64,000 bases of DNA from Nitratireductor thuwali (GCF_036621415.1 NZ_CP030941.1:3780001-3844000), one strand, 5' to 3'; numbered from the stretch's first letter, positions 9,344-17,418 are shown. Numbers and translations: made by a program. The notes: generated by a model not told the origin, from the letters alone.

Positions 9344-9846
9344 TGCGGCAAATCCGGGTTGAAGACTGGGCGCCCGTCGCTGCGGCCCGACAGCATCGCA
9401 AGGCCCCGAATGAGCGCGAAGAGCAGGAGGGACGCGATGAGCACCAGCACGCTGGCGTGGATAAAGGTCATTTTCCAGCCCAGCGCAGGCGAGGTCTGCA
9501 GGCTGCCGATCATCGTGAAGCGCCAGGAGGGGAGGATGAGCGCCGCGCACAGCCCAACGGTGGCCAATGCCGAAATCAGCCGCAGGATGAACGGCAGGCG
9601 GCCCGGCAGCGTTTCGCTGATGATATCGACATTGACGAGATCGCCGGTGCGATAGGAAAGGCCGACGCCGAAAGCTGTGAGGTATAGAAGCGCAAAGCGC
9701 GTCAGTTCCTCCGTCCAGACGGGGGAGCTGTTGAAAACGGAGCGCCCAAGAACCTGAACCAGAACCGCGAAGATCAGCACCGCGAAGGCCAGCCCCACTG
9801 CAACCTGGAAAAGCGCGATCAGACCGCTATAGAGCTGCTTCCACAT
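9340..9846 (-). CDS. dctQ: TRAP transporter small permease (DctQ type)
   Basis: Small membrane subunit of the TRAP transporter, 168 residues with four predicted membrane helices (about 12-35, 50-68, 87-107 and 130-150) and the motif WTEELTRFALLYLTAFG before helix 2, which is typical of DctQ. It lies between the binding-protein gene and dctM and overlaps dctM by ATGA. A strong intercistronic hairpin separates it from dctP upstream, so it is probably made in lower amount than the binding protein. Confidence 0.92.
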   Translation of the reverse strand: MWKQLYSGLIALFQVAVGLAFAVLIFAVLVQVLGRSVFNSSPVWTEELTRFALLYLTAFGVGLSYRTGDLVNVDIISETLPGRLPFILRLISALATVGLCAALILPSWRFTMIGSLQTSPALGWKMTFIHASVLVLIASLLLFALIRGLAMLSGRSDGRPVFNPDLPQ

Positions 9847-9881
9847 GGCTGGCTCCGCTTTGAAAAAGGGTGTTGTGGCCC

Positions 9882-9913
9882 GGGGCGGCGCGGGGGTCGA
9901 CCCGCGCCGCCCC
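9882..9913 (-). other. Intercistronic hairpin between dctP and dctQ
   Basis: A perfect 13-bp inverted repeat (GGGGCGGCGCGGG at 9882-9894, CCCGCGCCGCCCC at 9901-9913) with a 6-base loop, lying between the stop of dctP and the start of dctQ. There is no T run on the minus strand, so it is more likely a 3'-end stabiliser of dctP mRNA or a partial attenuator than a full terminator. Confidence 0.65.
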
Positions 9914-9926
9914 AGGGCTCTTTGGA

Positions 9927-10895
9927 TCAGTCGGCGAAGAGCCGCTCGACGATCGGGCGGATTTCGTCATTGACGTTTGCCAGCACGGCGTCCTTCGCCT
10001 TCGATGCAAAGGCGTCGGTATCCACCTCGACGAAGGTCATGCCCTTTTCCTTGAGCACATTGGCCAGGCGCTGCTCGTCTTCCAGGAACAGCTCGCGCTC
10101 ATATTCCTGCGCACGGCTGGCCGCTTCCATCACGGCTTCCTTGTCCTCGTCGGAAAGCTTGTTCCAGGTCATCTCGGAGATGGTGAGATAGATCCAGGAC
10201 CGTACGTGCTCCGTCAGGTTCACATGGCTCTGCACCTCGTAGAAATTGGCCGAGTAGATGAGCGCCAGCGGGTTTTCCTGGCCGTCGATGGTGCCGTTCT
10301 GCAGCGAGGTGAAGACTTCGGAAAAGGCCATCGGCGTCGGTTGGGCGCCGAGGGCGCCCCAAACGTCGACGAAGAGCGGCACGTTAGGCACCCGCAGCTT
10401 GAGCCCATTGAGCTCGTCCGGCGAGGTGATCGGCCGGTTGGAGGTCAGGTTGCGCGGTCCGCGGGCGAAATAGGCGATCGGGCGGATCTGCGCCTTCTCG
10501 ATGATCTGCGCCTCGATCTGATCGCCGATTTCCCCGCTAGCGACCTCGTCCATGTGTTCAAGGCTCTTATAGGCGTAGGGAACGGCCAGCAGCGCCGCCA
10601 TGGGTGCCCAGTTCTGCAGGCTTTCCCCGGTAATGGTCATGTCGGCTGTTCCGAGCTGCATGCCGTTGATGAGATCCATTTCCTTGCCGAGCGACTCGTT
10701 GGGGTAGACCTCGACGGCGATGCGGCCGTCCGTCAGCGCCGAAAGCTCCTCGCCGAATTTCACGGCGGCCTTGTGCCATGTGTTTTCCTCATTGGCGAGA
10801 TGGCCGAGCTTCAGCGTCATCTCCTGCGCCAAGGCTGTGCCGGTAACCAGCACGCCGGCGAGGCCGGCGATCAGCGTTCTTGCAATGGCTTTCAT
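9927..10895 (-). CDS. dctP: TRAP transporter periplasmic substrate-binding protein (DctP type)
   Basis: Periplasmic receptor that captures the substrate for DctQM. The 322-residue precursor begins MKAIARTLIAGLAGVL and has a signal peptide with cleavage after TALA. The mature part has the DctP fold motifs GKEMDLINGMQLGTADM and GQENPLALIYSANFYEVQ; the arginine in GLKLRVPNVP is at the conserved carboxylate-binding position. A Shine-Dalgarno sequence (ACGGAGGAAAACAG) precedes this ATG; the long in-frame extension upstream reads through gntR in another frame and is not real. Gene neighbours suggest a hexonate or hexuronate ligand. Confidence 0.92.
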   Translation of the reverse strand: MKAIARTLIAGLAGVLVTGTALAQEMTLKLGHLANEENTWHKAAVKFGEELSALTDGRIAVEVYPNESLGKEMDLINGMQLGTADMTITGESLQNWAPMAALLAVPYAYKSLEHMDEVASGEIGDQIEAQIIEKAQIRPIAYFARGPRNLTSNRPITSPDELNGLKLRVPNVPLFVDVWGALGAQPTPMAFSEVFTSLQNGTIDGQENPLALIYSANFYEVQSHVNLTEHVRSWIYLTISEMTWNKLSDEDKEAVMEAASRAQEYERELFLEDEQRLANVLKEKGMTFVEVDTDAFASKAKDAVLANVNDEIRPIVERLFAD

Positions 10896-10933
10896 CTGTT
10901 TTCCTCCGTTTTGGTTGCTTTGGGTCGTTGCGC

Positions 10934-11629
10934 TCAGTCCGCCGTCTCGAAGAGATCGGGGCGGGTGCCGGCGATGGCTGGCAGATCGGTCAGGATCTTT
11001 CGCAGATGCGCGCGCATGGCACGGGCGGCGCCCTCGGCATCGCGCGCGCCGATGGCCGTCACGATCTCGCGGTGCTGAAGGACGAGCTCGCGCTTGGGGA
11101 AGTGAAGCGCGCTCAGATAGCGCACGCGGTCCATCTGCGCTTTCACTTCCTCGATCACCTTCCAGGCATAGGATTTGCCCGCCGCGTCGGCGAGCGTGCG
11201 GTGAAAGCGCTCGTCGAGCTCGATGAACTGGTGCGCATGGCTGTCCGGAAGCTTCTCCTGGCGCATCAACTGGTCGTGCAGTTCCGCCATCAACGCCTCG
11301 TCCACGCGCTCGGCGACCAGCTTGACGATGTCCGCCTCGATCGCCTCGCGCACGAAACGCGCGTCCATCACGGCGGCCGGGGATATTTTTCGCACCAGCG
11401 TGCCGCGTTGCGGGCGGATTTCCACCAGGCCGTCTTCGGCAAGCTTGATGAAGGCTTCGCGCACCGGCTGCCTGCTCAGCGCATAGCCCTTGGCGATCTC
11501 GGATTCGGATATCAGGCTGCCGGGGGCCAGATCGGCGCTGATGATGCGCTCGCGCAGGATGCGATAGAGCTGCGGCCCAATGGGCACGCCATGCTCCAGG
11601 GTCCATTCCGCACGCAGCTGCAGGTCCAT
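10934..11629 (-). CDS. GntR-family regulator with FCD ligand domain
   Basis: Transcription regulator of 231 residues. The N-terminal winged helix includes GSLISESEIAKGYALSRQPV and EAFIKLAEDGLVEIRPQRGT (about 36-75), followed by an all-helical FCD domain with metal/ligand residues in IELDERFHRTLADAAGKSY. It is the first gene of the dctPQM-dehydrogenase operon and divergent from uxuA. FCD-type GntR proteins of this kind (UxuR, LgoR relatives) usually repress sugar-acid genes until the acid or a catabolite binds, so self-control and control of uxuA from the shared intergenic region is the simplest reading. Confidence 0.9.
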   Translation of the reverse strand: MDLQLRAEWTLEHGVPIGPQLYRILRERIISADLAPGSLISESEIAKGYALSRQPVREAFIKLAEDGLVEIRPQRGTLVRKISPAAVMDARFVREAIEADIVKLVAERVDEALMAELHDQLMRQEKLPDSHAHQFIELDERFHRTLADAAGKSYAWKVIEEVKAQMDRVRYLSALHFPKRELVLQHREIVTAIGARDAEGAARAMRAHLRKILTDLPAIAGTRPDLFETAD

Positions 11630-11662
11630 AGCCTTTTGGCTCCTTTCGCCTGTCTTATCTCC

Positions 11663-11682
11663 ATACTTGCATACTAGTCAAC
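11663..11682. promoter_or_regulatory. Candidate GntR operator between gntR and uxuA
   Basis: The intergenic AT-rich stretch contains an imperfect palindrome TTGcaTAcTAgtCAA (11667-11681), symmetric at TTG/CAA and TA/TA around one central base. Size and spacing resemble operators of FCD-type GntR regulators, and the site lies about 38 bases before the gntR start. It is a single site found by eye. Confidence 0.35.
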
Positions 11683-11809
11683 AGCCAGTCTTCTTGCTAT
11701 CAGTCCGCTCCGCGGGGCCCGTGCGGAGGGCCCTGTAGCGGTTAGCGGTTGCCAATACGCGCGCGATAGGGCAGGCCGCTTGGCGGGTGTAAGCACGGAA
11801 AGGGAAACC

Positions 11810-13024
11810 ATGAGGCAGACGTGGCGCTGGTTCGGACCTAAGGATCTCGTCTCGGTGGATGAGATGCGGCAGGCGGGCGTGGAGGGCGTCGTTTCGGCGC
11901 TGCATCATGTGCCGACCGGTGCTGTCTGGCTCCCAGACGAGATTTCGCGGCGCCAGCGCGAGATCGGCCTCATGTCGGACGGCCGGCCTTCGGAACTGGC
12001 TTGGGAAGTGGTGGAGAGCCTGCCCGTCTCCGAAGATATCAAGAGGCAGAAGGGCGACTGGCGCGCGCATATCGAAAACTACGGCAAGAGCCTGCGCAAC
12101 CTTGCCGCGGCAGGCATCGAAGTCGTGTGCTACAATTTCATGCCGGTGCTGGACTGGACGCGAACGGATCTTGCGTGGCGGCTGCCCCATGGCGGGACAT
12201 GCATGCGCTTCGATTTCGTCGACTTCGCCGCTTTCGATATCTACATTCTGCAGCGCAGCGGCGCACGGCAGGACTTTCCTGACGGGGTTGCGGATGAGGC
12301 AGCCCGTCGCTTCGCAGGCATGGACGCCGAACGGAAGCAGGCGCTTGCGCGCAACATCGCCTTCGGTCTTCCCGGCGCTGCCGAACATCTGACATTGGAA
12401 GGACTTCGGGCGCATCTTGCCGAATACGGCGGCATCTCCCCCGCCCAGCTTCGGAGCCACTTCATCGCCTTCCTGGAGCAGGTGGTGCCGGTGGCCGAAG
12501 AAGTCGGCATCCGCCTGTGCTGCCATCCCGACGATCCGCCTTTCCCTTTGCTCGGCCTGCCGCGCATCATGTCAACCGAGGCAGACTACGCCGCCGTCCT
12601 GCAGGCGGTCGATCTGCCGGCAAACGGCATAACCTTATGTTCCGGTTCCCTTGGCGCGCGGCCAGACAACGATCTGCCGGGCATGATGCGCCGGCTGGGC
12701 GATCGCGTGCATTTCCTGCATCTGCGTAACGTCACGCGCGAGACGGATGCTCTGGTTGGTTCCTTTCATGAAGCGGAGCATCTGGGCGGCGGCACCGATA
12801 TGGTGGCGCTCGTCGGCGAGGCGCTGAAGGAGGAAGCAAGGCGCCGGATCGCCGGCAGGGCCGATCATTCCATTCCGTTCCGGCCGGATCACGGACAGGA
12901 TATCCTCGACGATTTGAAGCGCCGGGCGCAGCCGGGCTACCCGGCGATCGGCCGTCTCAAGGGGCTCGCGGAACTGCGAGGCATCGTCACGGCTCTTTCA
13001 CACGCGCAATACGGGCTGGCGTAG
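11810..13024 (+). CDS. uxuA: D-mannonate dehydratase
   Basis: Dehydrates D-mannonate to 2-keto-3-deoxygluconate, a late step of glucuronate and L-gulonate breakdown. The 404-residue protein has the UxuA hallmarks: CCHPDDPPFPLLGLPR, HLRNVTRE, the EHLGGGTDMV segment and PFRPDHGQDILDD, which supply metal and substrate ligands. The ATG giving MRQTWRWFGPKDLVS matches the family N terminus. The partner fructuronate reductase (uxuB) and KDG kinase/aldolase are not nearby. It diverges from the gntR-TRAP operon with which it forms one catabolic module. Confidence 0.95.
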   Translation: MRQTWRWFGPKDLVSVDEMRQAGVEGVVSALHHVPTGAVWLPDEISRRQREIGLMSDGRPSELAWEVVESLPVSEDIKRQKGDWRAHIENYGKSLRNLAAAGIEVVCYNFMPVLDWTRTDLAWRLPHGGTCMRFDFVDFAAFDIYILQRSGARQDFPDGVADEAARRFAGMDAERKQALARNIAFGLPGAAEHLTLEGLRAHLAEYGGISPAQLRSHFIAFLEQVVPVAEEVGIRLCCHPDDPPFPLLGLPRIMSTEADYAAVLQAVDLPANGITLCSGSLGARPDNDLPGMMRRLGDRVHFLHLRNVTRETDALVGSFHEAEHLGGGTDMVALVGEALKEEARRRIAGRADHSIPFRPDHGQDILDDLKRRAQPGYPAIGRLKGLAELRGIVTALSHAQYGLA

Positions 13025-13378
13025 CGGCGCCAGACCAGGAAAACCGTCTGAAGAAGCGGCCTATGCGCAGCGGCCTTCCAGGCCGTGCCGCATTGTTTTC
13101 GCTGACCTATATCTCTACCGGATCACAAGAGCCCCGTGCGTCCATTTGGACGCACGAACGGCGCTTTGACGCCTTTGAATCGACGCATCGTGCCTTCCGA
13201 TAAATCGATTCCGATTTTCGGGCCGATGCTGTAGGCGGCCCGTGGCGGTGAAACATGTTGTGATTGTGTGCAGGCCGGCTTTGTCATTGGAGGACGGTCG
13301 CGCTACAGCTTCGCAGGGCCGGTTGCGCGCAGCGTCGGCGCCGGCGAACGTGTCGGCGGAAATGAAGGAAGCTTGCCG
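13025..13378. other. Intergenic stretch between uxuA and mgtE
   Basis: 354 bases. The centre is a full copy of the two-part palindromic repeat (13128-13234). The right part reads open into mgtE in frame but lacks conserved MgtE sequence. A Shine-Dalgarno sequence (AAGGAAG, 13365-13371) precedes the chosen mgtE start. No other gene is supported. Confidence 0.6.
13128..13234. repeat. Two-part palindromic intergenic repeat, full copy
   Basis: Two palindromic modules: CCGTGCGTCCATTTGGACGCACG (13134-13156) and, after a spacer containing TTTGAATCGACGCATCGTGC, the second module ATCGATTCCGATTTTCGGGC with the end GATGCTGTAG. The same two modules, in the opposite orientation, occur at 16840-16942. This is a rhizobial-type intergenic mosaic element; this copy has lost some stem pairs. 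Confidence 0.7.
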
Positions 13379-14797
13379 TTGAACGAAACCGAGCACCACG
13401 ACGAGGAACATGGCAAGGCGGAGGCATCGGACAATGGCGTCTACGGCGATGCCGGCGTTGTTTCTTCGGCATTCCTCGCCCATATCGGCGCCGCCATAGC
13501 GGACCGCGATACGCTCACCCTGAAAAGCGATGTGGGCAGGCTGCACCAGTCGGAAATCGGCGACCTGCTCCACGCCCTGATGCCCGAACAGCGCCGCTCG
13601 CTGGTCGAGCTCATGGGGGACGAGTTCGACTTCACCGCCCTTACCGAAGTCGACGAGGCGATCAGGCTCGATATCGTGGGCAGCCTGCCGAACGCCCAGA
13701 TCGCGCAGGCGGTCCAGCAACTCGATTCGGACGATGCCGTTTACATCCTCGAGGATCTCGACCCGGCCGACCAGGACGAGATCCTGTCGGAACTGCCCTT
13801 CACCGAGCGGATCCGGCTGCGCCGGTCGCTGGGCTACCCCGAAGAGACGGCCGGCCGGCGCATGCAGACGGAGTTCGTCGCCGTGCCGCCGTTCTGGACC
13901 GTGGGCCAGACCATCGACTACATGCGCGAGGACAAGAACCTGCCGGACAGCTTCTCCCAGGTCTTCGTCGTCGATCCCACCTTCCGCCTCGTCGGCACGG
14001 TCGATCTCGACCGGATCCTGCGCAGCAAGCGCAACGTGAAGGTCGAGGACGTGATGCGCGAGACGCGTCACGCCATCCCCGCCACGATGGACCAGGAAGA
14101 GGCGGCGCAGATCTTCGAGCAGTACGATCTCCTGTCGGCTGCCGTGGTCGACGAGAACGAGCGGCTGGTCGGCGTCCTGACCATCGACGACGTGGTCGAC
14201 GTCATTCAGCAGGAGGCGGAGGAGGATTTGCTGCGCATGGGCGGCGTCGGCGACGAGGAACTGTCCGACACCGTCATGATCGCCGCCAGGTCGCGTGTGC
14301 CCTGGCTACTGGTCAACCTGGTCACTGCTTTTCTCGCGGCCTCCGTCATCGGCCTCTTCGACGCGACGATCGAGCAGATCGTGGCGCTCGCCGTGCTGAT
14401 GCCGATCGTCGCCGGCATGGGCGGCAATGCCGGATCGCAGACCATGACGGTTACCGTGCGCGCGCTCGCCACCCGCGACCTCGACATCTACAATGCCGGC
14501 CGCATCATCCGCCGTGAAATGGGCGTCGGGCTGCTCAACGGCGCCATTTTCGCCACGCTGATCGGCCTGGTCGCCGGCTTCTGGTTCCAGGATCCCAATC
14601 TCGGCGGCATTATCGCTGCGGCGATGGTCATCAACATGTTCGTTGCCGCCGCCGGCGGCATCCTCATTCCATTGCTGCTCGACAAGGTGGGCGCCGACCC
14701 GGCCGTCGCTTCGGCCGTCTTTGTGACGGCGGTGACCGACGTCGTCGGCTTCTTCGCCTTTCTCGGCCTGGCCACCTGGTGGTTCGGGCTCCTTTGA
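13379..14797 (+). CDS. mgtE: Magnesium transporter MgtE
   Basis: Mg2+ channel/transporter of the inner membrane. The chosen 472-residue form has the N-terminal superhelical MgtE domain (about 50-160, with ALMPEQRRSLVELM and YILEDLDPADQDEIL), a CBS pair that senses Mg2+ (about 160-290, with VVDPTFRLVGTVDLDRIL and LVGVLTIDDVVDVI), and five membrane helices after about 310. The helix-5 region VMINMFVAAAGG and PIVAGMGGNAGSQ are family signatures. No ATG fits; I chose a TTG (LNETEHHDEEHG) with AAGGAAG seven bases upstream. A GTG at 13268 would add 37 residues reading out of the repeat flank. The start is uncertain. Confidence 0.9.
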   Translation: MNETEHHDEEHGKAEASDNGVYGDAGVVSSAFLAHIGAAIADRDTLTLKSDVGRLHQSEIGDLLHALMPEQRRSLVELMGDEFDFTALTEVDEAIRLDIVGSLPNAQIAQAVQQLDSDDAVYILEDLDPADQDEILSELPFTERIRLRRSLGYPEETAGRRMQTEFVAVPPFWTVGQTIDYMREDKNLPDSFSQVFVVDPTFRLVGTVDLDRILRSKRNVKVEDVMRETRHAIPATMDQEEAAQIFEQYDLLSAAVVDENERLVGVLTIDDVVDVIQQEAEEDLLRMGGVGDEELSDTVMIAARSRVPWLLVNLVTAFLAASVIGLFDATIEQIVALAVLMPIVAGMGGNAGSQTMTVTVRALATRDLDIYNAGRIIRREMGVGLLNGAIFATLIGLVAGFWFQDPNLGGIIAAAMVINMFVAAAGGILIPLLLDKVGADPAVASAVFVTAVTDVVGFFAFLGLATWWFGLL

Positions 14798-14801
14798 ACG
14801 C

Positions 14802-16046
14802 TCAGGCGGTCGCTTCGCGAACCCGCCTGCCGCGCAAAAGGATCAGCACCATTACCGAGATGTTCAGGAGGTTCCAGCCGATGCCGTTGAGGAACGCGGC
14901 ACCGTAGGAGCCGGTCATGTCATAGATCCACCCCGACATCCAACCGCCCAATGCCATGCCGACGATGGTCGCCATGATGACGATGCCGACCCGTTGTCCT
15001 GCCTCCCGCGCCGGCAGATACTCGCGCACGATGATCGCATAGGAAGGCACGATGCCGCCCTGAGACAGGCCGAAGACCAGCGACACGATATAGAGCGAGG
15101 CGAGCCCGTCGAAGGGAATATAAAGAACAAGCGCCAGGCACTGCATCACCGAGCCGATGATGAGGGTCCGCACGCCGCCGATATGGTCCGCGAGAAAGCC
15201 CGAGGCGAGACGGCTGACGATGCCGCCGGCCAGCATCAGCGACAGCATCTCGGCCCCTCGCGCGATGCCGTAGCCAAGGTCCACGCAATAAGCCACGATG
15301 TGAACCTGCGGCATGGACATGGCCACACAACAGCCGAGCCCCGCGACGATCAGCAGCGCCTGCAATGCGTTGGGCGAAAATGGTTGGGTGCGGCGCGGCG
15401 CGCCGGACAGAGTTGCGGCAGGTGGGGCAGGATCGACGCCGCTGGGCGGCCGCGTTCTCAAAAGCAGCGACAGCGGCACCAGTGAGAGGATGCAGAAAAT
15501 GCCGATCCACAGGAAGGTCAGCCGCCATCCTGTTCCCGCCAGGAGGAGCTTGATAACGGTCGGCCAGACCACTCCGGCCACGTAGTTGCCGCTCGCGACC
15601 GCCGCCACGGCGATGCCGCGCCGCTTCTTGAACCAGTGCGAGATGTCGGCAATCAGTGGCCCGAAGGTGGCCGAGGCGCCGACGCCCACCAGAAGGCCCT
15701 GGGCGAGCGCGAACTGCCATATGGTCTGGGAAAACGAGGAAAGGATATAGCCGAGCCCCAGCATCGTGCCGGCAATCGCCACCGGCAGGGCGACGCCGAT
15801 GCGATCCGCATAGCGGCCGATCACGACGTTGCCCAAGGCGAACCCCATCATCACGGTCGTGTAGGGTAGGGAGGCCGCCGCCCGGTCGACGCCGAAGTCG
15901 GCCTGCACGCGCGGCAGCACGACGATATAGGCCCACAGCGCGACACTGCCGATGGTCCCCAGCAGAATGCAGAGCGCCAGCCGCACCCAGGATTGAGTGC
16001 TGTCGAGGCGCTCTGAATCGGGCAGGGCTGCGCCGCCACTATGCAT
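14802..16046 (-). CDS. MFS transporter, monocarboxylate / oxalate-formate type
   Basis: Twelve-helix major facilitator of 414 residues. The A-motif between helices 2 and 3 appears as GRYADRIGVALPV and is repeated less well in the second half (GFLADHIGGVRTLI). WFKKRRGIAVAAVASG after helix 4 is typical of the monocarboxylate transporter / OFA branch, which moves small organic acids. It converges with mgtE four bases away and has no catabolic partner next to it, so the substrate is unknown. Other MFS branches are possible but less likely. Confidence 0.82.
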   Translation of the reverse strand: MHSGGAALPDSERLDSTQSWVRLALCILLGTIGSVALWAYIVVLPRVQADFGVDRAAASLPYTTVMMGFALGNVVIGRYADRIGVALPVAIAGTMLGLGYILSSFSQTIWQFALAQGLLVGVGASATFGPLIADISHWFKKRRGIAVAAVASGNYVAGVVWPTVIKLLLAGTGWRLTFLWIGIFCILSLVPLSLLLRTRPPSGVDPAPPAATLSGAPRRTQPFSPNALQALLIVAGLGCCVAMSMPQVHIVAYCVDLGYGIARGAEMLSLMLAGGIVSRLASGFLADHIGGVRTLIIGSVMQCLALVLYIPFDGLASLYIVSLVFGLSQGGIVPSYAIIVREYLPAREAGQRVGIVIMATIVGMALGGWMSGWIYDMTGSYGAAFLNGIGWNLLNISVMVLILLRGRRVREATA

Positions 16047-16390
16047 TCCAGGCTCTCCTCCCGCGCGGGGTGGAATATCACGCCGATGCGTCTTCGATCA
16101 CTGAGGGGTAGCTTGACCACGCATGGGTGGCGTAGGGCCAGCCGGATTGTTTTATTGGCCGGTCCTGACCCTGGTTCAGGTTCGCAGTGTCAGGCGTGTC
16201 GGCGCGCTAATCCTGGAGCCGCGAATCGGGCACGGGCCATTTCCAATTTCACCAGGAATGCTGTAGCCGTTGCCGCTCGGGGCCCTGCCTATGCGCCGAG
16301 AGCGGGGATTATGCGCCAACGTGGCGGGTGAATTGACTTTTACGTAAATCAGGTGACACAGTCGCCGAAAATATAACGAGAGCGGGGCCT
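16047..16390. other. Intergenic stretch between MFS gene and merR
   Basis: 344 bases between divergent genes. The right end carries a -35-like TTGACT and a TTTACGTAAA palindrome that probably control the MerR gene. The rest is GC-rich, with a short hairpin (GACCCTGGTTCAGGTTC region, about 16166-16182), and shows no supported open frame. Confidence 0.55.
16334..16348 (+). promoter_or_regulatory. -35 element with TTTACGTAAA palindrome upstream of merR
   Basis: TTGACT (16334-16339) overlaps a perfect 10-base palindrome TTTACGTAAA (16339-16348), about 43 bases before the merR start. TTTACGTAAA-type sites are known for LiuR-type MerR regulators of branched-chain acyl-CoA catabolism in proteobacteria. 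Self-regulation is the straightforward inference; a matching -10 is not obvious. Confidence 0.45.
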
Positions 16391-16777
16391 ATGCGGGAAT
16401 ATTATACGATTACGGAACTGACCCGTGAATTCGGCATTTCCACGCGCACCTTGCGGTTCTATGAGGATGAGGGGCTGATCCATCCCATACGCAAGGGCCG
16501 GACCCGCCTCTACCGTCCCTCGGACCGGCATCTCGTGCGCCAGATATTGCGGGGCCGCCGGATCGGCTTTTCCATTTCCGAGATCCGCGAGATCATCAGC
16601 GTCTACAAGGCCCCGCCCGGCGAGGTCGGTCAATTGCAGCTCATGATAGCCCGCATCGAGGAAAAGCGCTCCAGTCTGCGCCAGAAGCGCCGCGACCTGG
16701 AAGACACGCTTGCCGAACTTGATCAGGCTGAAGAAGCCTGCGTCGAGCGCCTGGCCGAACTCGGCGTGAAAACCTGA
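16391..16777 (+). CDS. MerR-family transcription regulator (LiuR-like)
   Basis: A 128-residue regulator. The N-terminal MerR winged helix is clear: YTITELTREFGISTRTLRFY, EDEGLIHPIRKGRTRLY and ILRGRRIGFSISEIREII (residues 5-75), followed by a coiled dimerisation helix with MIARIEEKRSSLRQKRRDLE. The C terminus has one cysteine (ACVERL) but no metal-binding cysteine set, so it is unlikely to be a metal sensor. Short MerR proteins of this type in alphaproteobacteria include LiuR. No leucine or acyl-CoA gene adjoins it, so its targets would lie elsewhere. A TTTACGTAAA palindrome upstream fits that group. Confidence 0.85.
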   Translation: MREYYTITELTREFGISTRTLRFYEDEGLIHPIRKGRTRLYRPSDRHLVRQILRGRRIGFSISEIREIISVYKAPPGEVGQLQLMIARIEEKRSSLRQKRRDLEDTLAELDQAEEACVERLAELGVKT

Positions 16778-16839
16778 ATTCCCGACAACCTTTGAGCCTG
16801 ATCCGAAAAGTGCCCGAGCAGGATCTGTAGGCCCCGGCC

Positions 16840-16942
16840 CTACAGCATCGGCCCGAAAATCGGAACCGATTTTCGGAAAGCACGATGCGTAGATTCAAAC
16901 TGTTAGAGCGCCGTGCGCCCGAAAGGACGCACGGCGCTCTAG
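16840..16942. repeat. Two-part palindromic intergenic repeat, best copy
   Basis: Module 1 contains a perfect 11-bp stem, CCGAAAATCGG (16853-16863) and CCGATTTTCGG (16866-16876), with a 2-base loop, flanked by CTACAGCATCGG and GCACGATGCGTAG. Module 2 is a perfect 14-bp stem, TAGAGCGCCGTGCG (16904-16917) and CGCACGGCGCTCTA (16928-16941). Its end supplies the stop codon of the minus-strand gene at 16939. It lies between convergent genes and may also stop transcription. Confidence 0.85.
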
Positions 16943-17418
16943 AACCAGCGCCGGACCTTTTTCTGGTAATCCCGATAATGCTTGCCAAAGCGCAGAGCCA
17001 GATGCCGCTCTTCCGGCTCTATGGCCAGCTTGCGCGTCGCGAAGGCGGCCGCGAAGCCGAACGGGATGAACCACGCATTGCCCGTGATCAGGCCAATGGC
17101 GAATGTGATCATCGTGTTGCTGAGGTAAAGCGGGTTGCGGCTGAAGGCGAATGGCCCCCGCGTCACCAGATGCTCCGATGCCCGGTTTGGCATCACGGTG
17201 GTCCCGGCCCTGCGCATCGCGCGGATGGCGGCGATGTCGATGGCTATCCCCGCCGCCACCATGAGCCATCCCGTCGCGAACAGAATGTCGGAAAAGGGAC
17301 GAGCGAACCAGGGCAGGGGAATGAGGAAACCGGCGATGACCGCGAGAAAGATGGCCGTCAGGTAGATGATGGGCGGCCAGGGCAGGCGGCTGGGCGGTGC
17401 GTCGGGCGTGTCGGCCAT
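16939..17418 (-). CDS. Isoprenylcysteine methyltransferase-like (ICMT/PEMT family) membrane protein
   Basis: Small membrane methyltransferase-like protein of 159 residues with about four helices. The C-terminal half has the ICMT/PEMT pattern LVTRGPFAFSRNPLYLSNTM followed by a helix and EPEERHLALRFGKHYRDYQK, which in the family form the S-adenosylmethionine site. The substrate in bacteria is unknown, though phospholipids or quinones are possible. I chose the ATG at 17418 because GGAGGAAGCC precedes it; an alternative ATG at 17496 would overlap the neighbour. The stop codon lies within a palindromic repeat. Confidence 0.78.
   Translation of the reverse strand: MADTPDAPPSRLPWPPIIYLTAIFLAVIAGFLIPLPWFARPFSDILFATGWLMVAAGIAIDIAAIRAMRRAGTTVMPNRASEHLVTRGPFAFSRNPLYLSNTMITFAIGLITGNAWFIPFGFAAAFATRKLAIEPEERHLALRFGKHYRDYQKKVRRWF

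Noticed and set aside
16792..16830. CCTGATCCGAAAAGTGCCCG and GATCTGTAG just after merR
   Set aside because: Possibly a remnant of another rhizobial repeat, but too short and degraded to call.
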